A stretch of DNA of 64,000 nucleotides from Thermoplasmata archaeon (lineage in GTDB: Archaea > Thermoplasmatota > Thermoplasmata > Methanomassiliicoccales > Methanomethylophilaceae): assembly GCA_015063165.1 (NCBI GenBank), contig SUSZ01000007.1, positions 1-64,000 of the forward strand, given 5' to 3'. Within the stretch, counting starts at the first letter, position 1, and each line of letters begins with the position of its first letter. Under the pieces are notes generated by a model that had not been told where the DNA came from, made no database searches, and was given only the letters and a program-made list of their open reading frames with translations. Below, one piece after another: positions 36,118 through 45,617 of the stretch. The translations under genes were made by a program, and so were the position numbers.

Positions 36118-37170
36118 ATGACAGGCATACTTGTGGACGACATCGTAGAGGTCCGCGACCAGAGCGAGGGCAGCCGTCTGTACACTAGAGGCAACTACGG
36201 ATATCCGCGCAGCGGAGGCGGAGTGGACCTGGACCTGATCGAGGCGACATACCTGTCCGAATGCAACAGGCTGGATGTCGAGCTAGACAGCAGCCCCGTA
36301 CGCTTCGACGAGCTGTTCAGGCATTCGTCCACGGTCCTGGAGGATTTCGACATCCGCTACCTCGTCTACAGGGACTTCAGGCAGAGGGGCTTCGTCGTCA
36401 AGACGGAGACCGGCGACTACGACCTGTCTGTGTTCCCCAGAGGGAAGACCCTCAGCAACTCTCGCCCCGAGTACTATGTCAAAGCGGTCTCCGAGAGGGC
36501 CACGTTCGAGACCTCGGATCTCATCTCCCAGGCTATCGACGCCGAGGAGCGCAAGAGGTCCATCCTCTACGCCGTAGTCGATGAGGAGGGGGACGTCACC
36601 TACTACAGGATGGCCCTGAGGGATCCATTCGGGAAGGTGTTCCCGGTGAAGATGAAGGAGACCCCCGTAGGCTGGCTGGTCCGCGACAGGGTGTTCGTCT
36701 ACGAGATGGAGGACGCCGAGGCGCTCCGCACGTTCGGCTTCTACGGGAAGACCGTCGGCAACTTCATGCAGCTGTCCCTGGTAGAGAGCTGCCATCTGGT
36801 TTCCAAGGGGAGGATGCAGGTCCTGAACGCCGCCGGCGAGCCGATGTCGTTCGACGATCTGAGAGAGGTGAGCTCCAAGGTCCAGGACGGTTTCGACATC
36901 CGTCTGGCCGTGTTCTCCGACCTCAGGGAGAGAGGCCTCGTGGTGAAATCCGGTTTCAAGTATGGCAACCATTTCCGCGCGTACACCTCGTCCCCCGACG
37001 ACTGCCATGCTAGATATCTCGTCCATGCGATAATCGACGGCGGGATACGCACCTGGTCGGAGGTCTCCAAGACCGTGAGGCTGTCCGGCGGGGTGAAGAA
37101 GGAGATCCTGCTCGGGAGGGTCTCCCGCAGGGACATAAAATACCTGGAGTTCCAGTGGTTCAGGCCTTGA
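36118..37170 (+). CDS. endA: tRNA-splicing endonuclease EndA, two-repeat form
   Basis: A 350-residue protein built of two endonuclease units. The N-terminal unit (about 1-170) is degenerate. The C-terminal unit carries the catalytic triad: Tyr in FKYGNHFRAY, His in ARYLVHAI and Lys in SGGVKKEILLG. The tandem dimeric form occurs in Archaeoglobus and Thermoplasma relatives. It cuts bulge-helix-bulge motifs in intron-containing tRNA and rRNA precursors. The start at 36118 is the ATG within GCATGGATG that is in frame. Convergent with the TFB gene. Confidence 0.9.
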   Translation: MTGILVDDIVEVRDQSEGSRLYTRGNYGYPRSGGGVDLDLIEATYLSECNRLDVELDSSPVRFDELFRHSSTVLEDFDIRYLVYRDFRQRGFVVKTETGDYDLSVFPRGKTLSNSRPEYYVKAVSERATFETSDLISQAIDAEERKRSILYAVVDEEGDVTYYRMALRDPFGKVFPVKMKETPVGWLVRDRVFVYEMEDAEALRTFGFYGKTVGNFMQLSLVESCHLVSKGRMQVLNAAGEPMSFDDLREVSSKVQDGFDIRLAVFSDLRERGLVVKSGFKYGNHFRAYTSSPDDCHARYLVHAIIDGGIRTWSEVSKTVRLSGGVKKEILLGRVSRRDIKYLEFQWFRP

Positions 37171-37208
37171 AAAATGATTCCCGGGCTCGAAGGCCCGGGC
37201 GGAAGCTC

Positions 37209-38141
37209 TCAGAGCTGGATGTCGATGCCCAGCTTGTCCGTGAGTTCCTTGTAACGATTTCTGATGGTGACCTCGGTCACTCCAGCGACGTCCGCGACCT
37301 CCCTCTGGGTCCTCCTCTCTCCGCAGAGGATGGAGGAGATGTAGATCGCGGCTGCGGCCACGCCTGTGGGCCCCCTTCCGGAGGTCAGCTCCTTCTCGGA
37401 GGCGTCCTTGAGGATCTCGGCCGCCTTGCTCTGGACCTCTCCGGTCAGCTTCAGCTCGGAGCAGAACCTCTGGACGTAGTCCTGGGGCTTGGTGGGCATC
37501 AGCTTGAGCTTGAGCTCGCGGGTCATGAACCTGTAGGTCCTTCCGATCTCCTTCCTGCCTACGCGGCTGGATCCGGCGACCTCGTCGAGAGTCCTGGGGA
37601 CGCCGCACTGCCTGCACGCCGCGTACAGCGAAGCGGCCACGACTCCCTCGATGGACCTTCCTCTGATCAGGTTCTTGTTGACTGCCTTCCTGTAGATCAT
37701 GGCGGCGGTCTCCCTGACGTTCCTGGGGAGCCCCATGGCGGAGGCCATCCTGTCGAGCTCGGACAGAGCGAACGCGAGGTTCCTCTCGGTAGCGTTGGAG
37801 ACACGGATCCTTCTCTGCCACTTCCTCAGCCTGTAGAGCTGTGCGCGGTTCCTTGTGGGGATGCTCTTTCCGTAGCTGTCCTTGTTCTTCCACGATATCT
37901 CGGTGGAAAGACCCTTGTCATGAATGGTATAGGTCATTGGAGCACCGGTACGTGCCCTCTTCTCGCCCTGCTCGACGTCGAAAGCCCTCCATTCGGGCCC
38001 CTGGTCTATGAACTGGTCGTCAAGGACCAGTCCGCAGTCCTCGCAGAGAAGTTCGCCGCGTTCATAGTCACGTACGAGATGGTGGCTTCCACACTCGGGG
38101 CAGACCTCAATCTCTTCTGTTCCTTCTCTTGTTTTTGCCAT
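37209..38141 (-). CDS. tfb: Transcription initiation factor TFB
   Basis: A 310-residue TFIIB homologue. The N-terminal zinc ribbon (CPEC at about 14-17, CEDC at 33-36) and B-reader region (EWRAFD) precede two cyclin folds (about 115-205 and 210-305), ending with a recognition helix [21 protein letters not shown] that reads the BRE. It recruits RNA polymerase to TATA-TBP. Its start lies 35 bp inside the 3 prime end of gar1, a conserved archaeal gene pair. Confidence 0.96.
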   Translation of the reverse strand: MAKTREGTEEIEVCPECGSHHLVRDYERGELLCEDCGLVLDDQFIDQGPEWRAFDVEQGEKRARTGAPMTYTIHDKGLSTEISWKNKDSYGKSIPTRNRAQLYRLRKWQRRIRVSNATERNLAFALSELDRMASAMGLPRNVRETAAMIYRKAVNKNLIRGRSIEGVVAASLYAACRQCGVPRTLDEVAGSSRVGRKEIGRTYRFMTRELKLKLMPTKPQDYVQRFCSELKLTGEVQSKAAEILKDASEKELTSGRGPTGVAAAAIYISSILCGERRTQREVADVAGVTEVTIRNRYKELTDKLGIDIQL

Positions 38142-38385
38142 TCTGCTGCCTCTCCTTGTAGAAGATTTCGATTCCTTTCATTTTGGGTGTGCCTCTGTCC
38201 GTGTCTGGTGTGACGGAAGCATATGGTTTGTCGATTGGACCGAATATCCTTTTGACGGTCCCGATCCGGTTCAGGCCGCTGTCGAACACGACGTCACCGA
38301 TGTCTGGCAGCACATCGCACGTCACAATCAGTCTGCCGTCGTTGGTTACCTCCTCAACGCGGCCAAGACGTTCCAATGTAGCCAT
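38107..38385 (-). CDS. gar1: H/ACA RNP protein Gar1
   Basis: A 92-residue Gar1-like beta-barrel with [15 protein letters not shown] and [18 protein letters not shown], the family core, plus a basic tail (KNKRRNRRD). It joins Cbf5, Nop10 and L7Ae to guide pseudouridylation of RNA. It overlaps the tfb start by 35 bp. A TATA-like TTTATTATAAC lies about 35-50 bases upstream on the minus strand. Confidence 0.88.
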   Translation of the reverse strand: MATLERLGRVEEVTNDGRLIVTCDVLPDIGDVVFDSGLNRIGTVKRIFGPIDKPYASVTPDTDRGTPKMKGIEIFYKERQQNGKNKRRNRRD

Positions 38386-38687
38386 TATTCGTCCGAACTC
38401 CGTGTACGTTGGTTATATCTCGTTATAATAAACCATTATTTAAAGTTTTATGAATTATTTATTAACAATGAGACAATCTGCGTGAGTGGTTCTATAAATG
38501 GATTCCCGAAAAACTCAACCATCCTGGATACATAGTACCGTGGGAATTTTTCTATTAGCCAGTAACATTTTCTTTATCTAGAATCTACACCGAAAACATC
38601 TGGTATTGTGCGTAGGTTTAACTACGGTAAACGTTTTCATGTCGTAACATAGGCCCGTTCCACGGGTAGAAAAACGGAGGCAGAAAA
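38386..38687. other. 302-bp AT-rich intergenic region
   Basis: No gene is seen. The left part holds the gar1 promoter; T/A-rich DNA at 38430-38470 has several TATA-like words. On the right are an inverted repeat GTTTA/TAAAC near 38615-38632 and a small hairpin CCCGT/ACGGG near 38651-38663, ahead of the ribosome binding site CGGAGG of the next gene. No tRNA or conserved RNA was recognised. Confidence 0.4.
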
Positions 38688-38990
38688 ATGGATCTCATGA
38701 CATTTGTGACCCTGATTGTCCTCGCTTTCGCTATCGTAATGGTCGTAGCAGGAGCGTTGGCAGCCATCCTCGGCTCTGGAAAAAGCAGGGCGTTCGGTGG
38801 CGTGATGGCAGTCGTCGGTCTCATCGTCTGTGTCGTCTGGGCTTACCTCGTTGGATGGAGCGACATCTCTCCCTTCTGCGAAGTCGAGCTGTACGAGACA
38901 GTATGGAACGCCGTCATCAACCTCATCGGTGTCCTCATCGGTGCGCTTGTTGCCGTCGGAATATTCCTGGTCGTCGTTCTCAAGAGCTGA
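38688..38990 (+). CDS. Small three-helix membrane protein
   Basis: A 100-residue protein with three predicted membrane helices (about 6-27, 36-57 and 73-97) separated by short polar loops, including GSGKSRAFGG and an acidic SDISPFCEVELYE. No family was recognised. A CGGAGG ribosome binding site precedes the ATG by eight bases. It stands alone between gar1 and the ABC exporter genes. Confidence 0.65.
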   Translation: MDLMTFVTLIVLAFAIVMVVAGALAAILGSGKSRAFGGVMAVVGLIVCVVWAYLVGWSDISPFCEVELYETVWNAVINLIGVLIGALVAVGIFLVVVLKS

Positions 38991-39046
38991 ACCCGGGATA
39001 CCCCAAACCATTTACCTAAACCATCTTCGTCCTTTCTTCTACGATT

Positions 39047-40843
39047 TCATTCGCAGTTCTCGAACTGGCTGTCGTATAGCTCCTTGTAGAATCCGCCCTT
39101 CGCGATGAGCTCCTTGTGGGTTCCGCGCTCCACGACCTCGCCTTTGCTGATGACGATGATAAGGTCGGCCGCCTTGATGGTGGATAGGCGGTGGGCTATG
39201 ACGAAGCTGGTGCGGTCCTTCATGAGCTCGTCCATGGCGTCCTGGATGCGCCTCTCGGTGCGGGTATCGACAGAGCTGGTGGCCTCGTCGAGGATGAGCA
39301 TGGGGGCGCGCTTGACGACCGCCCTGGCGATGTTTATCTGCTGTTTCTGGCCCGAGGATATGGAAGCGGCGTCCTTGATCACTGTGTCCAAGCCGTCCGG
39401 GAGGGACGATACGTACTTCGACAGGCCGACCGCTTCGCAAGCGGCCAGGATGTCCTCGTCGGTGGCCCCCTCGTTCCCGAGGGCGATGTTGTCGCGGAGG
39501 GTTCCGCTCAGTATCCATGACTCCTGCAGGACGACGCCGAACATCCTTCTGACCTCCTCCCTCCTGACGGTCCTCAGGTCCACCCCGTCCACGGATATGG
39601 TTCCGGAGTCGGGGTCGAAGAATCTCAGCAGGAGGCTGGCCAGCGTGGTCTTCCCGGCTCCGGTAGGCCCGACGATGGCTATCCTCTGCCCGGGCTCTGC
39701 GGTGAGGCTGAACCCGTGGATGACCTCCTTACCTGGGATGTACGAGAACGATACGTCGTCGAAGCACACCCTTCCGTTGACATGTTCCGGAGCATCCGAT
39801 AAGCCGGTCTCGTCCTCCATCTCGGGGGTGTCCAGGAACTCGAAGACCCTCTCGCAGGACGCGGCGACCATCTGTATGTTAGCGAGGGCGCCCGCGATCC
39901 TTCCGAGGGGCTGGTTCATGAGCTTGGCGTAGACGATGAACGCCACCACGGTTCCGTACGAGGACGTTCCCTCGAGGATCATGGCGCATCCTGCCACGCA
40001 GACGACGACGTATCCTATGTTGTTCACGAATCCGGACAGCTGGGGCATCATGCTGCCGACGAAACGGGACTTGAACGCGGTCTCGTACAGGTTCGAATTG
40101 ATCTCCAAGAAGTCCTCGCGGGCGGCTTCGGTGCCGTTGTAGACGTTCACGACATCCAGTCCGTCGAACACGTCCCCTATGAGGGTGTTCATGCGCCCGA
40201 GGTTCTTGGACTGGGCGCGATAGTATTTCTGGGACCAGCGCACCATCAGGCGGATGAACGCGAACCCTACCGCGGCTGGAATCATGACCAGTAATGCCAG
40301 GCGCCACTCGGTTATCAGCATCATGATGATGCACCCGGTCAGCATGGACACGGCGGCCGCCATGTTGACGAAGCAGTCGGCGCCCTTGCTGCGGATGTTG
40401 TCCGTGTCGTTGGCGACGCGGCTCATGACATCCCCGTGCCTCATGGTGTCCAGTATGCCGACCGAGATGCGGGAGATCTTCTCGGACATCATCTTGCGCA
40501 GGACGTCCCCGTTGGCCTCTTCGGCGACCCATGCCAGGCGGATGCTCAGGTAGTTGCACAGGAACGCCAGGGCGTAGATGGCGGCCAGCGTTATCGCCAG
40601 CCATGCTATTCCCGACACGTCCACGCCGGTTCCCTTGGAGATGCTCTCGGCGACCGAGTTCGTCATGGACGAGAGGTATGTGGGGCCGATGACGGACAGG
40701 ACCGAGCATACGAGCGTCAGGACGGTTCCCAGGTAGATGTACCACCTGTATTTCCCGAACGTGCGCAGGAGCCTTCCCAGGAGGGCCATGGTCTCGTGGC
40801 GGGTCCTGCCCTCCCTGTGGTCGATGAACTCCTCTGCCCTCAT
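39047..40843 (-). CDS. ABC exporter subunit (MsbA/MDR type), second subunit
   Basis: A 598-residue fusion of a six-helix membrane domain (about 25-320) and an ATPase domain with Walker A GPTGAGKTT, signature ISSGQKQQI and Walker B LILDEATSSVD. The signature SSGQ departs from SGGQ, while the catalytic Glu is present. It probably pairs with the upstream gene as a heterodimeric exporter with one weakened ATP site. The ATG at 40843 overlaps the upstream stop by four bases. Substrate unknown: drug, lipid or peptide export are all possible. Confidence 0.88.
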   Translation of the reverse strand: MRAEEFIDHREGRTRHETMALLGRLLRTFGKYRWYIYLGTVLTLVCSVLSVIGPTYLSSMTNSVAESISKGTGVDVSGIAWLAITLAAIYALAFLCNYLSIRLAWVAEEANGDVLRKMMSEKISRISVGILDTMRHGDVMSRVANDTDNIRSKGADCFVNMAAAVSMLTGCIIMMLITEWRLALLVMIPAAVGFAFIRLMVRWSQKYYRAQSKNLGRMNTLIGDVFDGLDVVNVYNGTEAAREDFLEINSNLYETAFKSRFVGSMMPQLSGFVNNIGYVVVCVAGCAMILEGTSSYGTVVAFIVYAKLMNQPLGRIAGALANIQMVAASCERVFEFLDTPEMEDETGLSDAPEHVNGRVCFDDVSFSYIPGKEVIHGFSLTAEPGQRIAIVGPTGAGKTTLASLLLRFFDPDSGTISVDGVDLRTVRREEVRRMFGVVLQESWILSGTLRDNIALGNEGATDEDILAACEAVGLSKYVSSLPDGLDTVIKDAASISSGQKQQINIARAVVKRAPMLILDEATSSVDTRTERRIQDAMDELMKDRTSFVIAHRLSTIKAADLIIVISKGEVVERGTHKELIAKGGFYKELYDSQFENCE

Positions 40844-42582
40844 AGGAGCTCCTCCGGCATCTGGGATTCTGCCATCTCCCTGTACAGTTCGCACGTCTTC
40901 ATCAGCTCGGAGTGCTTCCCGCGGCCTACGACCTTGCCCTCGTCGAGGACCACTATGAGGTCGGCGTCCATTATCGTGCCTATCCTCTGGGCCACTATTA
41001 TGAAGGTCGATCCGGCGGCGTTCTTCTTCAGCGCCTCCCTCACGGCCTTGTCGGTCTTGAAATCCAGAGCGGAGAACGAGTCGTCCAGGACGAAGATCTC
41101 CGGCTTCCTGCATATCGCTCTGGCTATCGAGAGCCTCTGGCGCTGCCCTCCGGAGAGGTTCCTTCCTCCCTGCTGGACGACGGTGTCGACGCCTTCGTCC
41201 AGGTCGTTCACGAACTCGGCCGCCTGAGCGGTCTCCAGGGCCTTCATGACGTCCTCGTCGGTGGCTTTCTTGGCCATGTCGCCGAACGCGACGTTGGAGC
41301 GGATGGTCCCTGCGAACGTGACGCTGGACTGGGGGACGTATCCGAGCTTAGCTCCGAGTGATTTGCGTTCGTATTCCCTCACATCGACGCCGTCGACCAG
41401 GACCTGTCCCGAGCTCGCCTCGTACAGGCGGGGGATGAGGCTCACCAGCGTGGTTTTCCCGCATCCCGTGGGCCCCACTATGGCCACCGTCTGTCCCTTC
41501 TCGGCGATGAACGAGACCCCGTCCAGGGCTTTCTCGCGGGTTCCGGGGTATTCGAACCCTACGTCGCGGAACTCTACCTTGCCGGTGGAGCCGTCCCCGT
41601 CCTTCCTAACCCCGTCGTCTATGGCGGGCTCGTGGCTCAGCACCTCCTGGACCCTCTTGGACGAGACCAGGGCCCTGGGGGACTCCTGGATGATGTGGGA
41701 CACGAGGATGAATGCCATCAGGACCTGCAATCCGTACGAGGAGAACACGATCATGTCCGAGAAGAGCTGCTGCCTCTCCCCTATGCCGTAGGTCTCCGCG
41801 ATCAGCAGGGTTCCGATCCAGTAGATGGCCAGGGTCAGGAAGTCGGACACACCGGACGATATGGGCGGCAGGAGGGCGGTGCGCTTCCAGATGTAAAGGT
41901 CGTTGTCGCGCAGCCTCTCGCTGGTGCTCTTGAAGGAATCGTCCTGGAACTCCTCGGCGTTGTAAGCGCGGACCACCCTGACGCTGGACACGTGGTCCTT
42001 GGTGTGGCGGTTGATGTCGTCCGTGAGAGGGGGGATCCTCTTGTAGTACGGGCGGGTGATCCACAGGATATACCCGACGGACGCGGCGATGGCCAGAAGC
42101 CCTGCGGCGGTGGCGGCGGTCCATTCCCAGCTGCCTCCGGATATGCGCGAGAGGGCCCAGACGGCCATTATAGGCGCCTTGATGATGATGGAGAGCGCCA
42201 TGGCGGCGAACGTCTGGACCTGCACGACGTCGTTGGTGGTGCGGGTTATGAGCGAGGCGGATGAGAATTTCACGGTGTCCTGCGGCGTGAACGTCTTGAT
42301 CTTATCGAAAAGCTTCAGCCTCAGGTTCCTTCCGAGGGTCGAGCCAACCTTGGCCGCCATGTACACGGTCCCGATGGCGGCGGCCAGGCTGGCGAACGCG
42401 CATAAGGCCATCTTCAGACCGTAATCCGAGACGGCGCCCAGGTCGCTCCCGGTCTGGAGGGCCATGGTCATGTCGTTCATGTAGGACGGGATCTGGAGGT
42501 CGAAGAACACCTGGATCAGTATGAACACGGCGCAAAGCGCCACCATCGCCCAGGATTTCCGGTCCAGATATTTCAATATCAA
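40840..42582 (-). CDS. ABC exporter subunit (MsbA/MDR type), first subunit
   Basis: A 580-residue membrane-ATPase fusion with Walker A GPTGCGKTT, signature LSGGQRQRL and Walker B FVLDDSFSALD. The residue after Walker B is Asp rather than the catalytic Glu, so the consensus site completed by this Walker B is weak. Together with the SSGQ signature of the partner, this gives the asymmetric arrangement known for heterodimeric exporters. First gene of the pair, with a short Met-Ile-Leu start at 42582. Confidence 0.88.
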   Translation of the reverse strand: MILKYLDRKSWAMVALCAVFILIQVFFDLQIPSYMNDMTMALQTGSDLGAVSDYGLKMALCAFASLAAAIGTVYMAAKVGSTLGRNLRLKLFDKIKTFTPQDTVKFSSASLITRTTNDVVQVQTFAAMALSIIIKAPIMAVWALSRISGGSWEWTAATAAGLLAIAASVGYILWITRPYYKRIPPLTDDINRHTKDHVSSVRVVRAYNAEEFQDDSFKSTSERLRDNDLYIWKRTALLPPISSGVSDFLTLAIYWIGTLLIAETYGIGERQQLFSDMIVFSSYGLQVLMAFILVSHIIQESPRALVSSKRVQEVLSHEPAIDDGVRKDGDGSTGKVEFRDVGFEYPGTREKALDGVSFIAEKGQTVAIVGPTGCGKTTLVSLIPRLYEASSGQVLVDGVDVREYERKSLGAKLGYVPQSSVTFAGTIRSNVAFGDMAKKATDEDVMKALETAQAAEFVNDLDEGVDTVVQQGGRNLSGGQRQRLSIARAICRKPEIFVLDDSFSALDFKTDKAVREALKKNAAGSTFIIVAQRIGTIMDADLIVVLDEGKVVGRGKHSELMKTCELYREMAESQMPEELL

Positions 42583-42840
42583 ACGTTGTCCCCTCGTATC
42601 CCTGCTTACGGACGCATCGCGAGACGCGCCCGTGCCTGAGTGAAGATACTAAGAGCTCTTCGTAAATGGATGTTACGTTCAACTGAGTTTCGAATGCCTG
42701 TTTACTCTGATTCCGTCATGGAATAACCAGAAAGGCGCCTTCAGCCAGGCCTTTGAGGACTGTGGCAGATGTTTTCCATCATACCTTTCTATAATTTGCC
42801 ATGCACAAGGTTATTTATCGTTAAAGCAGTCGTCGTCACA
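42583..42840. other. Divergent intergenic region, ABC exporter and purE
   Basis: 258 bp without a recognisable gene. GTTATTTAT at 42810-42818 is the probable TATA box of purE, giving a leader of only a few bases. An inverted repeat AAAGGC/GCCTTT lies at about 42731-42754. Confidence 0.45.
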
Positions 42841-43320
42841 ATGTCCAAGGTATCCATCATAATGGGAAGCAAGAGCGACCTGCCGGTAGCGGAGAAGGCC
42901 ATGGAGCTGCTGAAGAGGTTCGGAATCTCATTCGACATAGCGGTAGCCTCCGCGCACAGGACCCCCGGAAGGGTCGAAGAGCTCGTCAAGAGCAGCGGTT
43001 CTGAAGTGTTCATAGCGATAGCCGGCCTGTCCGCAGCGCTCCCTGGCGCCGTGGCATCCTACACCGTGAGGCCCGTCATCGGAGTCCCGGTCAGCGGCAA
43101 GGTCAACATGGACTCCATCCTCTCGATAGTCCAGATGCCTCCGGGGATACCTGTGGCCGCAGTCGGTCTCGACCGTGGGGACAACGCGGCCGTCCTCGCT
43201 GCGGAGATGGTCGCCATCAACGACCCTCTCGTCAGGGAGAAGCTCTGCGCGTACAGGCTGGAGCAGGCGAAGAAGGTCATAGCCGATTCGGAGCAGGTGG
43301 TTTCCGATGTTGGGTGCTGA
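42841..43320 (+). CDS. purE: N5-carboxyaminoimidazole ribonucleotide mutase PurE
   Basis: A 159-residue class I PurE with the MGSKSDLP start motif at 8-15, SAHRTPGR near 40-47 and the substrate-binding AIAGLSAALPG near 60-70. It moves the carboxyl group of N5-CAIR to C4 in purine synthesis. The ATG at 42841 lies about 23 bases after the TATA box, so the mRNA is nearly leaderless. It overlaps guaAB by 14 bp, forming a purine-synthesis unit. Confidence 0.92.
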   Translation: MSKVSIIMGSKSDLPVAEKAMELLKRFGISFDIAVASAHRTPGRVEELVKSSGSEVFIAIAGLSAALPGAVASYTVRPVIGVPVSGKVNMDSILSIVQMPPGIPVAAVGLDRGDNAAVLAAEMVAINDPLVREKLCAYRLEQAKKVIADSEQVVSDVGC

Positions 43321-44254
43321 GGATTTCATCGAAGACACTCTGCAGGCCGCTAAGGACAGGATAAAAGGCAAGGCGATCATAGCTTGCTCGGGCGGTGTGG
43401 ACAGCATGGTCGCTGCCACGCTGGTGAGCAAGGCGATAGGCGACAGGCTCCTCGCCGTCTACGTGGACAACGGGCTCATGAGGAAGGGCGAGACCGACGA
43501 GGTCCGCGGCATGTTCTCCGACATGGGCATCAACTACAGGATAGTCGACGCCGGGGACGAGTTCTTCGCGGCCCTCAAGGGAGTCATCGATCCCGAGGCC
43601 AAGAGGAAGGTCATCGGGGAGAAGTTCGTCCGCGTCTTCGAGAGGGAGGCCAAGGAGTTCGGAGCCGACGTGTTGGTCCAGGGGACCATCGCTCCCGACT
43701 GGATCGAGAGCGGAGACGGCGTCCGCGACACCATAAAGTCCCACCACAACGTCGGAGGGCTTCCCAAGGACATGGGGATGGAGCTGTTCGAGCCCCTCAG
43801 GGACCTCTACAAGGACGAGGTCCGCGACCTGGCCAGGATGCTGGGCGTCAGGGCTTCTGAGAGGCAGCCGTTCCCCGGACCCGCTCTCGCGGTCAGGTGT
43901 CTCGGAGAGGTGACTCCCGAGAACATCGAGATCGTCCGCGAGGCGTGCTTCATCGTCGAGGACGAGATCATGACCGCATCCGTGGCAGGGAAGATGGAGA
44001 TGCCGTGGCAGTACTTCGCGGTGCTACTCCCGTCCAAGTCCGTCGGAGTGCAGGGCGACAGGAGGGCTTACGGCCGCACCATCGCCATCCGCGCGGTGAC
44101 CTCCGTCGACGGAATGACCGCCACGTACTCCAAGATCCCTCTGGAGGTTCTCGATTCCATCTCCACGCGCATCACCAACACAATGAAGGAATCGGTTAAC
44201 CGCGTGGTCTACGACATCACCAACAAGCCTCCGGCGACCATAGAATGGGAGTGA
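43307..44254 (+). CDS. guaAB: GMP synthase ATP-pyrophosphatase subunit B
   Basis: A 315-residue ATP-PPase half of archaeal two-subunit GMP synthase. The PP-loop SGGVDS is at 29-34. The C-terminal dimerization domain includes the XMP-binding stretch RQPFPGPALAVR and ends PPATIEWE. It adenylates XMP and accepts ammonia from subunit A. It overlaps purE by 14 bp; the amidotransferase gene follows with its own likely promoter. Confidence 0.94.
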   Translation: MLGAEDFIEDTLQAAKDRIKGKAIIACSGGVDSMVAATLVSKAIGDRLLAVYVDNGLMRKGETDEVRGMFSDMGINYRIVDAGDEFFAALKGVIDPEAKRKVIGEKFVRVFEREAKEFGADVLVQGTIAPDWIESGDGVRDTIKSHHNVGGLPKDMGMELFEPLRDLYKDEVRDLARMLGVRASERQPFPGPALAVRCLGEVTPENIEIVREACFIVEDEIMTASVAGKMEMPWQYFAVLLPSKSVGVQGDRRAYGRTIAIRAVTSVDGMTATYSKIPLEVLDSISTRITNTMKESVNRVVYDITNKPPATIEWE

Positions 44255-44304
44255 GGGTCCCCCTCCTCTCATCAACTTTTTATCGTGTTCGTCTATGAGG
44301 CGGC

Positions 44305-44880
44305 ATGAAAGTGTACGTAGTCGATAACGGGGGACAGTGGACGCATCGCGAGTGGCGCGTCCTCAGGTACCTCAAGGTCGATACGAAGATCGTTCCCAAC
44401 ACCACTCCTTTCGAGGACATCTCCGACGCCGACGGGATCATTCTCTCCGGTGGCGCTCCTGGAGGGGCCTGCGATCAGAACCGCATGGGGAACAACGGCG
44501 TCTATCTCGACAGGGCCGAGGTCCCGATCCTCGGAATCTGCGCCGGCATGCAGTTCATCTGCGAGCATTTCGGCGGAAAGCTCGGTCCCGGATCCGTTCC
44601 CGAGTTCGGAGGAGTCGAGATCGACGTCCTTTCACACGAGGACCTGTTCGAAGGCCTTCCCGCCAGGTTCAAGGTATGGGCCTCCCACAACGACGAGGTC
44701 AAGGCCGTCCCGGAAGGGTTCGAGGTCATAGCTTCGTCCGCCACCTGTCCCAACGAGGCCGTCAGGTGCAAGGGCCGCCCCATCTACGGGGTGCAGTTCC
44801 ATCCCGAAGTGGAGGACTCCGAGCACGGAGTGGACGTCTTCAAGAACTTCCTGAAAATCGTAGAAAACCATAAGCGCTGA
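44305..44880 (+). CDS. guaAA: GMP synthase glutamine amidotransferase subunit A
   Basis: A 191-residue class I glutaminase with nucleophile Cys79 in GICAGMQ and His166/Glu168 in QFHPEVE. It supplies ammonia to GuaAB. A TATA-like CTTTTTATC about 27 bases upstream suggests an independent short-leader transcript within the purine cluster. Confidence 0.94.
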   Translation: MKVYVVDNGGQWTHREWRVLRYLKVDTKIVPNTTPFEDISDADGIILSGGAPGGACDQNRMGNNGVYLDRAEVPILGICAGMQFICEHFGGKLGPGSVPEFGGVEIDVLSHEDLFEGLPARFKVWASHNDEVKAVPEGFEVIASSATCPNEAVRCKGRPIYGVQFHPEVEDSEHGVDVFKNFLKIVENHKR

Positions 44881-44959
44881 TGGGGGCGGGCCTCCGCCTG
44901 CCCTTCTCTGCTTTTTTAAAGAAAGACTTCCCGGCCGCTATGGCCGGAGAATGCCACCC

Positions 44960-45220
44960 TCAGTTCTGCTGGCTCATGGTCTCCAGCTGACTGATGACCT
45001 GCCAGATGACCGTTCTGCCGTGCAGAGGGATGTTGGGGTCGTTAGCGAGATCGTCGAGGATGACAATCGCGCTGGTGGCGCGGACGTCCATGGCTTCTTT
45101 GGTGTCAAGGAGCCTCGCTTTCGCGTCGGTCGCGCCCTTCCTGATGTTCCTCGGGATGGACGTGTCTTCTGCGAGCATGTCAAGAACGTCTGTTACTTGT
45201 TTTACTTTATCTGCTGCCAT
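44960..45220 (-). CDS. UPF0147-family protein
   Basis: An 86-residue helical archaeal protein matching UPF0147, with DVLDMLAEDTSIPRNIRKGA and NDPNIPLHGRTVIW as the repeated core. Function is unknown; the repeated D-x-x-IP pattern suggests two similar helical hairpins. The start is the ATG at 45220, 11 bp after the preceding small gene, so the two form an operon. Confidence 0.85.
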   Translation of the reverse strand: MAADKVKQVTDVLDMLAEDTSIPRNIRKGATDAKARLLDTKEAMDVRATSAIVILDDLANDPNIPLHGRTVIWQVISQLETMSQQN

Positions 45221-45231
45221 GGTATCGCCTC

Positions 45232-45396
45232 TCAGAAGGATTCGAACTCTTCCTGGATGTCCTGGACGAGCTGCTCGAGAACCTCTTCGAACTGGACAGA
45301 CTTGTACTCTCTGATGCCGCCGAGATCGCTCTGGATCCTGACGACGAAGTCGTTGTTTTCTTTCACCAGTTCTACGTTGCAAAGGACCTCTTCCAT
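45232..45396 (-). CDS. 54-residue acidic protein upstream of UPF0147
   Basis: Encodes MEEVLCNVELVKENNDFVV, then RIQSDLGGIREYKS and a long acidic helix ending EEFESF. GAGGAGG lies seven bases before the ATG. Short acidic proteins of this kind precede UPF0147 genes in related archaea as far as can be recalled. Function is unknown. Codon choice and the strong ribosome binding site support expression. Confidence 0.7.
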   Translation of the reverse strand: MEEVLCNVELVKENNDFVVRIQSDLGGIREYKSVQFEEVLEQLVQDIQEEFESF

Positions 45397-45617
45397 AGTG
45401 GTACCTCCTCGGATATTGTCCTTATCTGCAACTCTTATTTATAATATGACATTCGGCGGTTTCGATGGGCACTCCCTGTTTATAGTCGAACCGTGTTAAT
45501 GTGCTGACGAAACTTTTAAAATAGGGACATGATTAAGGGGCGTTTCCGTAATGGTTGCCCCAGTGGTAACGAGGACGGATGGCGCCAAAGCTAGCTGGCG
45601 GATTGGAGAACGATAAG
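45397..45617. other. Divergent promoter region ahead of secE
   Basis: Contains CTTTTAAAATAG at about 45510-45522 as the likely TATA box for secE, and a hairpin GGGGC/GCCCC (45537-45561) that would lie at the 5 prime end of the secE-spt5-rpl11 transcript. The minus-strand promoter of the small-gene pair is in the AT-rich DNA at about 45430-45445. No gene was recognised. Confidence 0.45.

Noticed and set aside
37140-37160. TTCCAGTGG word resembling an origin box at the 3 prime end of endA
   Set aside because: Only nine core bases match, the G-rich half is missing and the site is coding (EFQWF).
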